Shown here: positions 6,457-14,511 of the stretch, in pieces
Layout: every line of letters starts with the position of its first letter
Numbering within the stretch: the stretch's first letter is position 1
Source of the DNA: CAYNGH01 sp964396845
Lineage (GTDB): Bacteria > Vulcanimicrobiota > JAJTBE01 > CAYNGH01
Direction: 5' to 3'
DNA length: 19,771 nt
Assembly: GCA_964396845.1 (NCBI GenBank)
Contig: CAYNGH010000049.1
Span: 1-19,771, forward strand
Notes under the pieces: generated by a model
Databases searched by the model: none
Told to the model about the DNA's origin: nothing
The model's input: the letters and a program-made list of their open reading frames with translations, nothing else
Program-made: the position numbers and the translations under genes

Positions 6457-8196
6457 ATGGCGGAGATTCTCAAACCCGGTGACAAGGTTAACAACTATGA
6501 AATAATCAAGGTCCTGGGTCAAAGCGAAGTGGCCTCGGTTTATCTTGCCAGGGATGAAGTCCAGCGTCGCAAGTGGGTTGTCAAGGAAATGGTGGACCCG
6601 GTGGAAGGCGAAGAAGAGCTTGCATATTTCAAGGAAAGGTTCATCGAAATTTGCCGTCAGCTGTCGGGACTGAAGCATAAATCCATCGTCCAGATCATCG
6701 ATTACTTTGTCCGTGACAACAACAAATTTTATATAGTCCGGGAATACCTGGAAGGACGAACTCTGAAGGATTTTGTAGAGAATTCTTCTGACATGCTCAC
6801 AGGGGGCCAGGTGCGCATCTGGTCCCAGCAGATTCTGGAGCTGATAGATTTTTTGCACCGCCAGAAACCTCCAATCCTGATGGGGGTTATTGTCCCTAAA
6901 AATCTTGTAATTTCTCCCATGGGAAAAATCAGGATAATGGATCTTGGCCTGGCCCGTTTTTTCCCCCTGGATCGTCAACGGAAGATGTTGATGAAAGTGT
7001 CGCCGGGTTATTCCGCCGATGAAATTTTGAACCGCAACGAAGAGCCTTCTATCCGGTCGGATATTTACAGTGTGGCAGCTATGTTTCATTATTTTCTCAC
7101 CGGGCAGGATCCCAACAAGAATCCCTTTGGGTTTTCCGATATATCCAGCTTTCGGGAGGACATATCAGAAAAAGGGCAGAAGGCCATCATGCAGGCCCTT
7201 TCCAGGGATCCCAGGGATCGGTTTGAGTCCATCGAGGAGTTCAAGGTTGCCCTGCTGGGGCAGTCCTTCCGCCGGGTTCCAACAAAAATCGAATGCAATG
7301 CCAAGGAAATTGTAGTGGAAGATGCCCCTCCCGGCCAGCTTCTGCCGGGATCCTTTCATATAAAGAATGTGGGTTCCGGCAACCTGGAGGGTATTGTATT
7401 TGCCGATTATTCATGGCTGAAGATCAGCCCCGAACGTTTCCGGGCCAACGAGATTGATATCCGCTTCTGGATTGACACTGCTTATATGGAACCGGAAGGT
7501 GTTCAGGAAAACACCGTCACCATAAAGACCGAGGATGAAAAGATTGAAATTCCGGTAAAGGTTTCCATGGCGCCCATGTTTCCTCGATCCCTGGGGCCGG
7601 TGGTGGCATCGGTCTTGCTTTTCATTATACCCCTGCTGTTGCTGGTTATGGTTGAGGCTCTCAGGATATACCAGATTGACAAAGCATGGGAGCTCCTGCT
7701 TCTGGAATACGGCCACATAAGCCGGGGGATTCAGTTTGTGATTGAACATAAGAGTTTTCTGCTGGACAAGATGCCCTTTGACTCCATGACAACCCTTGCA
7801 GGAAGGCTCTATGGATTCTGCATGATTTTAATGCCTTACCTGGTGCCGATGCTGGCGGGAAAATTCCGCAACATGCTCCGGCCAGACAACCGCAAGGCCG
7901 TGACCATACCTGCAGTCATAGCCATGATGCTTCCTACCATAATGTTATTTGTTTCCATGAACCTTTCCCTGGTGAAGGACAACATACTGGTGAATCCTGC
8001 TCTGAAGTATCTTGATCCGGCCCGCTATTTGTGGTTCGTGATACCCATAAACATCGTGATTGCTGTTCTGATGCTGATTCCCAGGGATGACCAGGATCAT
8101 TCCTTCATCGACAACAGCCCATTCCTGCGGATTCTCAGTTTCACCCTGCTGATAATATATTATGTGGTGGCCATTATCCTGCGGGTCCTGATGTAA
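6457..8196 (+). CDS. Membrane-anchored pseudokinase (Ser/Thr kinase-like, Ig-like, five TM)
   Basis: A 579-residue, three-part protein. Residues 14-270 follow the Hanks-type Ser/Thr kinase fold: beta-3 lysine in WVVKEM (K43), a likely helix-C glutamate (E60 or E64), the DFG-equivalent MDLGLA (D162) and a C-lobe with SDIYSVAAMFHYFLTG. Two key sites are lost. The catalytic-loop HRD is Met-Gly-Val (142-144) and its lysine is Val146, though Asn149 stays. The glycine loop is degraded to GQSEVA. It may bind nucleotide but is unlikely to phosphorylate. Residues 275-375 or so form a beta-sandwich resembling Ig-like modules. About five transmembrane helices follow (first near VVASVLLFIIPLLLLVMV) to the C-terminus. 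With no signal peptide, the kinase domain is presumably cytoplasmic. It opens a run of seven + strand genes. Confidence 0.88.
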   Translation: MAEILKPGDKVNNYEIIKVLGQSEVASVYLARDEVQRRKWVVKEMVDPVEGEEELAYFKERFIEICRQLSGLKHKSIVQIIDYFVRDNNKFYIVREYLEGRTLKDFVENSSDMLTGGQVRIWSQQILELIDFLHRQKPPILMGVIVPKNLVISPMGKIRIMDLGLARFFPLDRQRKMLMKVSPGYSADEILNRNEEPSIRSDIYSVAAMFHYFLTGQDPNKNPFGFSDISSFREDISEKGQKAIMQALSRDPRDRFESIEEFKVALLGQSFRRVPTKIECNAKEIVVEDAPPGQLLPGSFHIKNVGSGNLEGIVFADYSWLKISPERFRANEIDIRFWIDTAYMEPEGVQENTVTIKTEDEKIEIPVKVSMAPMFPRSLGPVVASVLLFIIPLLLLVMVEALRIYQIDKAWELLLLEYGHISRGIQFVIEHKSFLLDKMPFDSMTTLAGRLYGFCMILMPYLVPMLAGKFRNMLRPDNRKAVTIPAVIAMMLPTIMLFVSMNLSLVKDNILVNPALKYLDPARYLWFVIPINIVIAVLMLIPRDDQDHSFIDNSPFLRILSFTLLIIYYVVAIILRVLM

Positions 8197-8207
8197 ACCT
8201 CTTTATT

Positions 8208-9125
8208 ATGGAAGATTTTATCTCCCAGATTAACCTGTCCCGGGCCCTTGGGGTACCCAGGGTTTTTGTAGAATCAATGGCCTGCAGGGATGAGGTGATA
8301 TACATTTCAGCGGTTTACCGACAGGGAAGGGTTTTCTGCGGGTTTGACCACAGTTTCAAGGCTCTCTTTCAAATAAGCGAAGATATCCTGGCGGGTTTCG
8401 GCAACTGGGATTATAGGGCAATGACCGTATCCCCAGAGGGCAATATGCTTCTTTCGGGACGAAACAACAGGTCTGCCGGTGGAATGTCAGTCTTTTCCAT
8501 TAATCCTTCGGGAGAGGTCACCCATCTGCGGGATCTGCCGGGAATCCAGCATGCATCGGAAATGGCGGAGCATCAAGGCTCGCTTTTTTTTCACAGTCCC
8601 CTCTATGATACTCCCCTGGTCCGATTTGATCCCGGCTTTGACACTCCCCGCCCCATGGGGGTATTTCCAGTGGATCGAATAAAGGTTGCCGACAGAAAAG
8701 CCCTGTTGCACCACGGGGGAGATGTGATCTGGCTGGTTTATGAAACTGTTCCCGGCGGGGTCAGCTGTTTGGATTGCCATGGCCGGGAGATGTTTTATCA
8801 TGTTCTAAATGCAGAAGATAAAGGGATTGACGGGATGACTGCAGTTATCGATTCTGATTTGAATTCCGACACGGGAGAATTGCTGGTCATGACAGCCGGG
8901 GACGGGGGAAAACCCTTGATCTTGAGAGCTGTGGAATGCAATGGCAAAATGACAGAAAAGATGAGATTTCACAGGGATCTCCGCCGGTTCTGCACTGGGG
9001 CCGGTGGAAGGCTGTTCTGGTCAATAACCCGATTTAACGTGATTTATATGTTTATTCACCTGGACATATACAGTTGCACCCTGACTACATTGGAGTCGGG
9101 ACGGCTGGAGGGAGTCTTGCAGTGA
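8208..9125 (+). CDS. Hypothetical protein, probable beta-rich (propeller-like) fold
   Basis: I do not recognise this 305-residue protein. It lacks a signal peptide and membrane helices. Short beta-strands recur with patterns like AMTVSPEGNMLLSGRN, MSVFSINPSGEV and ELLVMTAGDGGKPLILRAVE, which suggests beta-propeller blades, but no family repeat (WD, NHL, Kelch) is clear. Three cysteines cluster loosely around VSCLDCHGRE. The start is uncertain: ATG 8208 lies 11 bases after the stop of the pseudokinase gene and has no Shine-Dalgarno, so it may depend on translational coupling. The stop TGA (9123-9125) overlaps the GTG start of the glycosyltransferase gene, so the two are almost certainly co-transcribed and coupled. 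Its position suggests it works with the membrane pseudokinase or the glycosyltransferase; this is inference. Confidence 0.75.
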   Translation: MEDFISQINLSRALGVPRVFVESMACRDEVIYISAVYRQGRVFCGFDHSFKALFQISEDILAGFGNWDYRAMTVSPEGNMLLSGRNNRSAGGMSVFSINPSGEVTHLRDLPGIQHASEMAEHQGSLFFHSPLYDTPLVRFDPGFDTPRPMGVFPVDRIKVADRKALLHHGGDVIWLVYETVPGGVSCLDCHGREMFYHVLNAEDKGIDGMTAVIDSDLNSDTGELLVMTAGDGGKPLILRAVECNGKMTEKMRFHRDLRRFCTGAGGRLFWSITRFNVIYMFIHLDIYSCTLTTLESGRLEGVLQ

Positions 9126-10795
9126 CTCAAAGTGAAAATGCCAGCCGTAAAAAATTAGACATTTCAGTTTCATACAGCCTGTGGGCTGGAGTGATTCTGT
9201 TGCTGGGATTCCTGATTCGACTGATAAATATCTCCCGGCGATCTTTTTATGTGGATGAATCGGTCACCATATATATAAGTTCCCGGCCCATGGGAGCCAT
9301 TCTTCCCTTCATGATGGAGCTGGGTGAAGTCCACCCGCCGGTTTATTTCTGGGGAATCAGGCTGTGGCTTGACCTTTGGCCTCATCTCCGGGGGATTCTG
9401 AACTCTTTCGAAGCCTTTACCCGCCTCTCGTCGGTAATCTTTTCCCTGGGAGGGATATATCTGTCATACCTGTTAGGATTGCGCCTTTATGACCGACTTA
9501 CGGGGCTTCTTTGCGGGCTGATGCTCTCCTTTTCCACTTACCATATTATCTATTCCCAGGAGTTGCGGATGTATCCCCTGCTTCTGTTTTTGTTTCTGGC
9601 TTCTTTCAATCTCTTTCTGGTGTTTATAGAAAAACCTTCATTCCTTGCCGGCGCCGGGCTTTTTATTGTAAATTCCGCCGCCCTTCTGACCCATTATTAC
9701 GGGGTTTATATTTTCCTGGTGGAGCTGATTTTCGGGGTTTATATTATTTTGTGGCTGGCCCGGCAGAAAAAGTTAAAAAACAACACAGAAAATAATTCTG
9801 AATCACCCTGTGATGGGGCAACAGAAATATATCCCGTGAAGGGAAAACCTGACTGTTTTATGGAAAAATTTCTCACTCATCAGGACATGGCCCGGAAAAA
9901 CCTGAGAGCTACTGTTGCCGTCAGCATATCATCGGCTCTGGTGTTAATCTGGTGGGTTCCATACTTCCTGAAGCAAACAGGACATCAGGATTTCACTTTG
10001 CGCCTCAACCCCGGTTTTTTGACCATATTTGAGCTTTTTTCCCAGCTGGGATACGGCTCCACCCTTCCCGGGGCTGTCAGGGGCGGGCCGGGGTTTTATC
10101 ACATAGCGGCGTTGCTTCCAATTTTTCTCCTGATACGAGGTTTTCTCCAGGACAGGATCCATGGCCGGGTATTTGCCGGGGCTTATTTGCTGGTTCCCCT
10201 GCTGGTGACTGTGGGGGTTACCTTTACCCGGTTTCATATATTTGAGTTTAAATATTTTTATGTGCTGGCACCGGCCTTCTGGCTACTGGTGGTTCGCGGG
10301 GCCATGGGACTGCGCCTGGGGAAGTTTTCCGGGGGAATTCTGTTAGTGGCCATATTAATTGTCAATCTGTTTTCCGCTTCCAATTTTTTCTTTGATCCGT
10401 ATTATCAGACTCAGGACTGGCGGGGAGCTGCCCGACTGGTGGCCCGGCAGGCAAAACCCGGCGACAGGGTGATTGTCAACCCCTCCATGATGAGCCTCCC
10501 TTTTTACCATTATTATCCCGGCAAGGATCAGGTGATGCCCATGGATCATCCCGACCCGGCCCGGCTGGATCCTCTGTTTCAACAAGGTGCGGGGATATGG
10601 GTGGTCAGCACTGTCAATCATCCTTTTGTGAGGCAGGCGGGACTTGTGCCCTATCTTGCCTCTCGGATGAAGGGCAGAGAAGTGGCGAAAATCGACAATC
10701 ACAATCCTGCCGATGTGCTGGTGGTCTATTATTTCATAACCCCTCAAAAGGAAAAGGGCGATAACGGACGAAATATCAATATACCGTTGAAATGA
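9122..10795 (+). CDS. GT39/PMT-family integral membrane glycosyltransferase
   Basis: A 557-residue polytopic membrane protein of the GT-C fold (PMT_2/COG5305-like). The first helix (SLWAGVILLLGFLIRLI) leads into FYVDES, whose Asp45-Glu46 matches the catalytic DE of the first periplasmic/extracytoplasmic loop. EVHPPVYF (69-76) is the second family hallmark, and YSQELRMYPLLLFLFL is also typical. Around ten hydrophobic segments are followed by a soluble C-terminal part of about 130 residues. A hydrophilic insert lies near residues 220-265. Family members transfer a sugar from a polyprenyl-phosphate donor to protein, lipid or glycan on the outer face of the membrane; donor and acceptor are unknown here. 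Start: GTG 9122 overlaps the previous stop (GTGA) and follows GGAGGGAG (9107-9114) by seven bases, so an upstream TTG at 9074 is rejected. Confidence 0.9.
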   Translation: MTQSENASRKKLDISVSYSLWAGVILLLGFLIRLINISRRSFYVDESVTIYISSRPMGAILPFMMELGEVHPPVYFWGIRLWLDLWPHLRGILNSFEAFTRLSSVIFSLGGIYLSYLLGLRLYDRLTGLLCGLMLSFSTYHIIYSQELRMYPLLLFLFLASFNLFLVFIEKPSFLAGAGLFIVNSAALLTHYYGVYIFLVELIFGVYIILWLARQKKLKNNTENNSESPCDGATEIYPVKGKPDCFMEKFLTHQDMARKNLRATVAVSISSALVLIWWVPYFLKQTGHQDFTLRLNPGFLTIFELFSQLGYGSTLPGAVRGGPGFYHIAALLPIFLLIRGFLQDRIHGRVFAGAYLLVPLLVTVGVTFTRFHIFEFKYFYVLAPAFWLLVVRGAMGLRLGKFSGGILLVAILIVNLFSASNFFFDPYYQTQDWRGAARLVARQAKPGDRVIVNPSMMSLPFYHYYPGKDQVMPMDHPDPARLDPLFQQGAGIWVVSTVNHPFVRQAGLVPYLASRMKGREVAKIDNHNPADVLVVYYFITPQKEKGDNGRNINIPLK

Positions 10796-10818
10796 ACAGC
10801 ATTAAGGAGCCTTTCGTT

Positions 10819-11367
10819 ATGCAGAACGCCATTGGCATGGTTGAGTTCATCAGTATGGCCAGGGGGATTGAAGCATGTGATGCCATGTTGAAGGTGGCCC
10901 CGGTGGAGGTCATCGAGGCTCATCCTGTGTGTTCGGGGAAATTTTTTGTCATCGTCACCGGCGATGTGGACGCGGTGCAGACCTCGGTAAATCAGGGCCG
11001 GGAGATTGGCCGTCATTTTGTGGTGGATTCCTTTATCATTCCCAATGTGGATCCCCAGATATACCCGGCAATCCGTTGTGCCGTGGAAACATCCCGGCTG
11101 GGCTCCCTTGGAGTCATCGAAACTTTCAATGCCGCGTCCTGCATTGTAGCCGCGGATGCCGCAGCCAAGGCCGCGGAAGTTACCCTGCTGGAAATTCGCC
11201 TCTGCATGGGAATGGGAGGCAAGGGGATTGTGACCATGTCTGGGGATGTCAGCGCGGTGGAAGCCTCGGTGAGGGCAGGAGTTGAAGAAATTAAAGAGCT
11301 GGGAACCCTGGTCACCTCGGTGGTGATTCCCGGCCCTCATCAGGACATGAAAGGGATTCTGGCATAA
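10819..11367 (+). CDS. Tandem-domain BMC shell protein, PduT-like (BMC-T)
   Basis: A 182-residue bacterial microcompartment shell protein with two BMC domains: residues 4-90 (AIGMVEFISMARGIEACDAM, GKFFVIVTGDVDAVQ) and 95-180 (LGVIETFNAASCIVAADAAA, GKGIVTMSGDVSAVE). Length and motifs match PduT, including the closing VIPGPH. PduT trimers carry a [4Fe-4S] cluster at the central pore bound by Cys38; here Cys38 stands at the same place in HPVCSGKF, so an electron-carrying or cluster-holding pore is likely. No other shell protein, signature enzyme or encapsulation peptide gene is in the window, which makes this an orphan. Start: AAGGAG (10804-10809) is nine bases before ATG 10819, so the earlier ATG 10792 is rejected. 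It follows the glycosyltransferase gene by 23 bases and is probably co-transcribed. The gene symbol pduT is not given because no propanediol pathway is present. Confidence 0.93.
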   Translation: MQNAIGMVEFISMARGIEACDAMLKVAPVEVIEAHPVCSGKFFVIVTGDVDAVQTSVNQGREIGRHFVVDSFIIPNVDPQIYPAIRCAVETSRLGSLGVIETFNAASCIVAADAAAKAAEVTLLEIRLCMGMGGKGIVTMSGDVSAVEASVRAGVEEIKELGTLVTSVVIPGPHQDMKGILA

Positions 11368-11406
11368 TACACAGGCTAAATATAATTAATAAGATTAGGT
11401 AATATT

Positions 11407-12060
11407 ATGAGATTCAGGGTTAAAAATATTGCATTATCGGTTATAATAATATTATTGACGGTAGCTGTGGGGCTGGCCGCCATGGATAGCCCGAGGTTTT
11501 TTTCCCGGGGCCGGGAGGTGAATATATCCACCATTGTAAGGGATGGCGAGATTTATGTCAGCCTCAAGGATATGGCCCGGCACTTTCCCGGGGTTATTCA
11601 TGTAGATCAGGCTGGTAACAGGATCAATATCAACCCCGATGACGGAGAGTCTTCTCCGGAAGATTTTACCCCGGCGGAGATACCTGCCGGAGCCATAAGG
11701 GGCCGGGTATTGCTGAAGGGTTCATCGGGGGTGGAGTTTCCCCGGCGGAATATTTCTGTAGCCCTTCATCTGCAGAATCAGTCCATCTCCGATAGTGATG
11801 CCCTGTCGGCATACCGCAGTTATGCCCTGGGGGATGATACTCAATATGCCATGACCCACGGCAGAGTCCGGGAAGGTCGCACTGATGCAGGAGGGAATTT
11901 TTTTCTGGCTGGGGTTCCCCCGGGAAAATATGAAATTGTGGCCCTGGAGCCGTCGGCAGAAGGAAGAACCGGCAGGTTCTGGCGAAAGAGAATTCTAATA
12001 GATAAAGGTGATGTCCCGGTTCTAATACTGGACAACCGGTATTGTTATTCTCTGGATTGA
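11407..12060 (+). CDS. Exported protein with stalk-like N-terminal domain and Ig/carboxypeptidase-regulatory-like domain
   Basis: A 217-residue exported protein. Residues 6-25 (KNIALSVIIILLTVAVGLAA) form a signal peptide or membrane anchor. Residues 35-80 resemble the copper amine oxidase N-terminal/stalk segment found in many Firmicutes wall proteins (EIYVSLKDMARHFPGVI). Residues 95-215 look like a beta-sandwich of the carboxypeptidase-regulatory/SpaA type, with DAGGNFFLAGVPPGKYEIVA as the hallmark strand-turn. No enzymatic residues are evident; it may be a cell-surface or periplasmic structural or binding module. The ribosome site is weak (AGG about nine bases before ATG 11407), and an AT-rich stretch with TATAAT at 11381-11386 in the 39-base gap could be an internal promoter, although its -35 is poor. 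Confidence 0.8.
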   Translation: MRFRVKNIALSVIIILLTVAVGLAAMDSPRFFSRGREVNISTIVRDGEIYVSLKDMARHFPGVIHVDQAGNRININPDDGESSPEDFTPAEIPAGAIRGRVLLKGSSGVEFPRRNISVALHLQNQSISDSDALSAYRSYALGDDTQYAMTHGRVREGRTDAGGNFFLAGVPPGKYEIVALEPSAEGRTGRFWRKRILIDKGDVPVLILDNRYCYSLD

Positions 12061-12135
12061 ACAGTCCGGGGAATCGGGACCCGATAACGGAACGTGACAA
12101 GTTGTGGTCCGGTGACTGCATGTGGAGTGCCTGTT

Positions 12136-14499
12136 TTGAAAAGACTGCCCAAACAGCTAAGGACATATATTACAGTCCTGACAGTTATTGCAATGGGCCT
12201 TCTGGCCTGGTCCGGGTTTAATTTGTGGCTGGACAGGGAATTGGTTCAAGGGGATGCAGTAACTGCCGTGGCATTTTGTATTCTTGCCTTAATTTTGGAG
12301 CTTCTGTCGGTTTCAATGCCTGGTCAGGGCTATGTGGCGGTTTCCATTGCTGCGTATTTTGGCATATTTATCAAGTTTGATTTTTCCCTGGCAGTAGCAG
12401 TGGCAGGAGTGGGCCTGATTCTCAAACAGCTGATAATAAACCGGGATCGCTTCTTTTCCCGCCTGGCAGATTTTTCCACAAATATCATTGCCATCTGTTC
12501 ATCAGGTGTGGTTTACTCGGTTTTAAACGCCGACAGTGATTTTCTGAGCCTCAACAACATTATTGCCCTCACTGCTGCGTCGCTGTTATACCTGGCCATC
12601 GATTACTTTCTTCGCTACACCACTTCCTCTCTTCTGGATGCAGAAGAGCAAAATTCATTCATAACCGCCTGGAAAAGCTACTTTCTGGCCCAGGTTGCCT
12701 TTATTCCCCTGACAGTTATTATCATTCTGACTTATGATCTCAATCCCTATCTGGCGTTACTTAATCTCATTCCCCTGCTGGCTCTGATCCGCAGTATCCG
12801 GTTTGGGATGAAGGATATCGTATATGCTGAACAGGAGAAACTGGTCAAGGCTATATCTACTCTTCAGGATAATCTGAAGGGTGTAAAGGGCAACAATGAG
12901 GAACTGGACAAAAAATTTCACCAGAAAGAAGAAGAACTAAACATCCTTGAGGAAATGGGTGAACAGCTGGGAGCCAGTACCAATTTGAACAATACCCTTG
13001 AAATTGTTGTCATGATGGTTCGCAAGCTGATTCCCTATCAATCATGTGTCATATTTCTCATTGAAAAAAACGAACAAAACGAAAACAATCTGGTAGCGGC
13101 AAAATCCATAACTCCTCACAAGGATCAGCTTCAATACCGGGATCTGCTGAAACTGGAAGAGAGTGACATCAGTATGGTTGTGATGAAAAAGAAGCCCATG
13201 ATTGTTGCTGATATGCAATCCAGGGGAGAACAGCGGATATTTAAAGATGAAAGGTCAATGATTTGTGTGCCACTGATTGAAAAGAACAATATCATCGGTG
13301 TCATATATGTGGGTTCTCCCAAGCCGGGCACCTATAACGAGGATCATACCCGTCTTCTCACCATTCTGGGCAACGCAGCGTCCAATGCCATAAGGACCGC
13401 CCAGCTGTATGAGCAGGCGGAGGAACAGCTTGATGATCAAAAAAGGCTCAGTGCTCATCTGGAAAATCAGAACCAGAACTTTCAGAAACTTCTGGATATC
13501 GGCCAGAAGCTGAGCAGTTCTCTCAATGAAGAGGAAGCTCAGAAGACTGTTATTGACGGCCTGGAGGAAATGTTTAAATACCAGACAGCAGTCCTGTTCA
13601 TGGTGGAGCAGACTTCTCAGGGACTGATGCTGGTTCCTGTCAAGTTCCGTTCACCCTATGAAAATTATCTCGAAAACTATTATTGGCCCCTTGATGATAT
13701 CAGCAACATTCTGGGGCATATAGCCTATTACCGCCAGCCGGTGATTCTCAACGACACCAGCAATACGAAGCTTCAACTGGTCATCGATGATGAACGTTCA
13801 GTGATTGTGGCGCCCATGGTGGTGGAAAACGAAGTAACCGGTGTTGTATATGTGGGACACCCACGCCCGGATTATTTTTATGATGATGACCTGAGGCTTC
13901 TTGAGGCGGTGGTGAACAACGCGGCCATGGCTCTGAAGAATGCTGAGGCCTTTGAGGAACAGAGAATGCAGGCCATCACCGACGGGTTGACCGGGCTTTA
14001 CACTCATCGTTATTTCCAGCAGAGGCTTGGCGAGGAAATCAATACCGCCCGGCGCAGGAAACAGGGATTTGCCCTGGTGATGATTGATGCAGACCATTTT
14101 AAGACATACAACGATACCCTGGGACACCCCGAAGGGGATATGGTTTTGAGGACCATAGCTGACCTGATGCGGAAATTTACCAGGGACTCGGATCTTATTT
14201 GCCGTATCGGCGGTGATGAGTTTACTGTTCTTTTAAAAGAGATTGACAAGGAAAACGCGTTGGTCAAGGCCGAGGCCATAAGGGCAGCAGTGGAGTCCAC
14301 TTTCCGGGATCACCAGGTGCAAATTACCACCAGCATCGGGCTGGCATGTTTCCCCGAGGATGCCCAGACTAAAAAAGATCTGGTGGCCGCAGCGGATGCT
14401 GCCCTGTATAAATCCAAAAGAGCAGGCCGTAACCAGGTTTCTGTGGCCACAGGGCCTGTCAGCGAGGATTTTGTCAAGGAACCCCTGGCCAGGGATTAG
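12136..14499 (+). CDS. Membrane diguanylate cyclase with two GAF domains (GGDEF)
   Basis: A c-di-GMP synthase of about 787 residues. Its order is an N-terminal sensor with six to eight hydrophobic helices (about residues 8-220), a coiled coil, GAF (about 270-410), a second coiled coil, GAF (about 460-600) and a GGDEF domain at the C-terminus. The active site is intact: IDADHFKTYNDTLGHPEGD and RIGGDEF (nucleotides 14203-14223). The inhibitory I-site RxxD is present as RDSD, ending five residues before GGDEF, so product feedback is expected. No EAL or HD-GYP domain follows. The GAF ligands are unknown. The start is unsure. GTG 12094 gives the longest frame. TTG 12136 follows GGAG (12124-12127) by eight bases and gives a natural MKRLPKQLRTY start, so I use it. 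GTG 12127 is another option. The next gene follows after 12 bases. Confidence 0.92.
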   Translation: MKRLPKQLRTYITVLTVIAMGLLAWSGFNLWLDRELVQGDAVTAVAFCILALILELLSVSMPGQGYVAVSIAAYFGIFIKFDFSLAVAVAGVGLILKQLIINRDRFFSRLADFSTNIIAICSSGVVYSVLNADSDFLSLNNIIALTAASLLYLAIDYFLRYTTSSLLDAEEQNSFITAWKSYFLAQVAFIPLTVIIILTYDLNPYLALLNLIPLLALIRSIRFGMKDIVYAEQEKLVKAISTLQDNLKGVKGNNEELDKKFHQKEEELNILEEMGEQLGASTNLNNTLEIVVMMVRKLIPYQSCVIFLIEKNEQNENNLVAAKSITPHKDQLQYRDLLKLEESDISMVVMKKKPMIVADMQSRGEQRIFKDERSMICVPLIEKNNIIGVIYVGSPKPGTYNEDHTRLLTILGNAASNAIRTAQLYEQAEEQLDDQKRLSAHLENQNQNFQKLLDIGQKLSSSLNEEEAQKTVIDGLEEMFKYQTAVLFMVEQTSQGLMLVPVKFRSPYENYLENYYWPLDDISNILGHIAYYRQPVILNDTSNTKLQLVIDDERSVIVAPMVVENEVTGVVYVGHPRPDYFYDDDLRLLEAVVNNAAMALKNAEAFEEQRMQAITDGLTGLYTHRYFQQRLGEEINTARRRKQGFALVMIDADHFKTYNDTLGHPEGDMVLRTIADLMRKFTRDSDLICRIGGDEFTVLLKEIDKENALVKAEAIRAAVESTFRDHQVQITTSIGLACFPEDAQTKKDLVAAADAALYKSKRAGRNQVSVATGPVSEDFVKEPLARD

Positions 14500-14511
14500 A
14501 CGGAGGCATAT

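Noticed and set aside
6415..7089. Minus-strand open frame of 224 codons inside the pseudokinase gene
   Set aside because: Antisense to well-defined kinase-fold sequence and not protein-like.
10744..11340. Minus-strand open frame of 198 codons across the BMC gene
   Set aside because: His/Gly-rich antisense translation; the plus strand encodes an unmistakable BMC-T protein.
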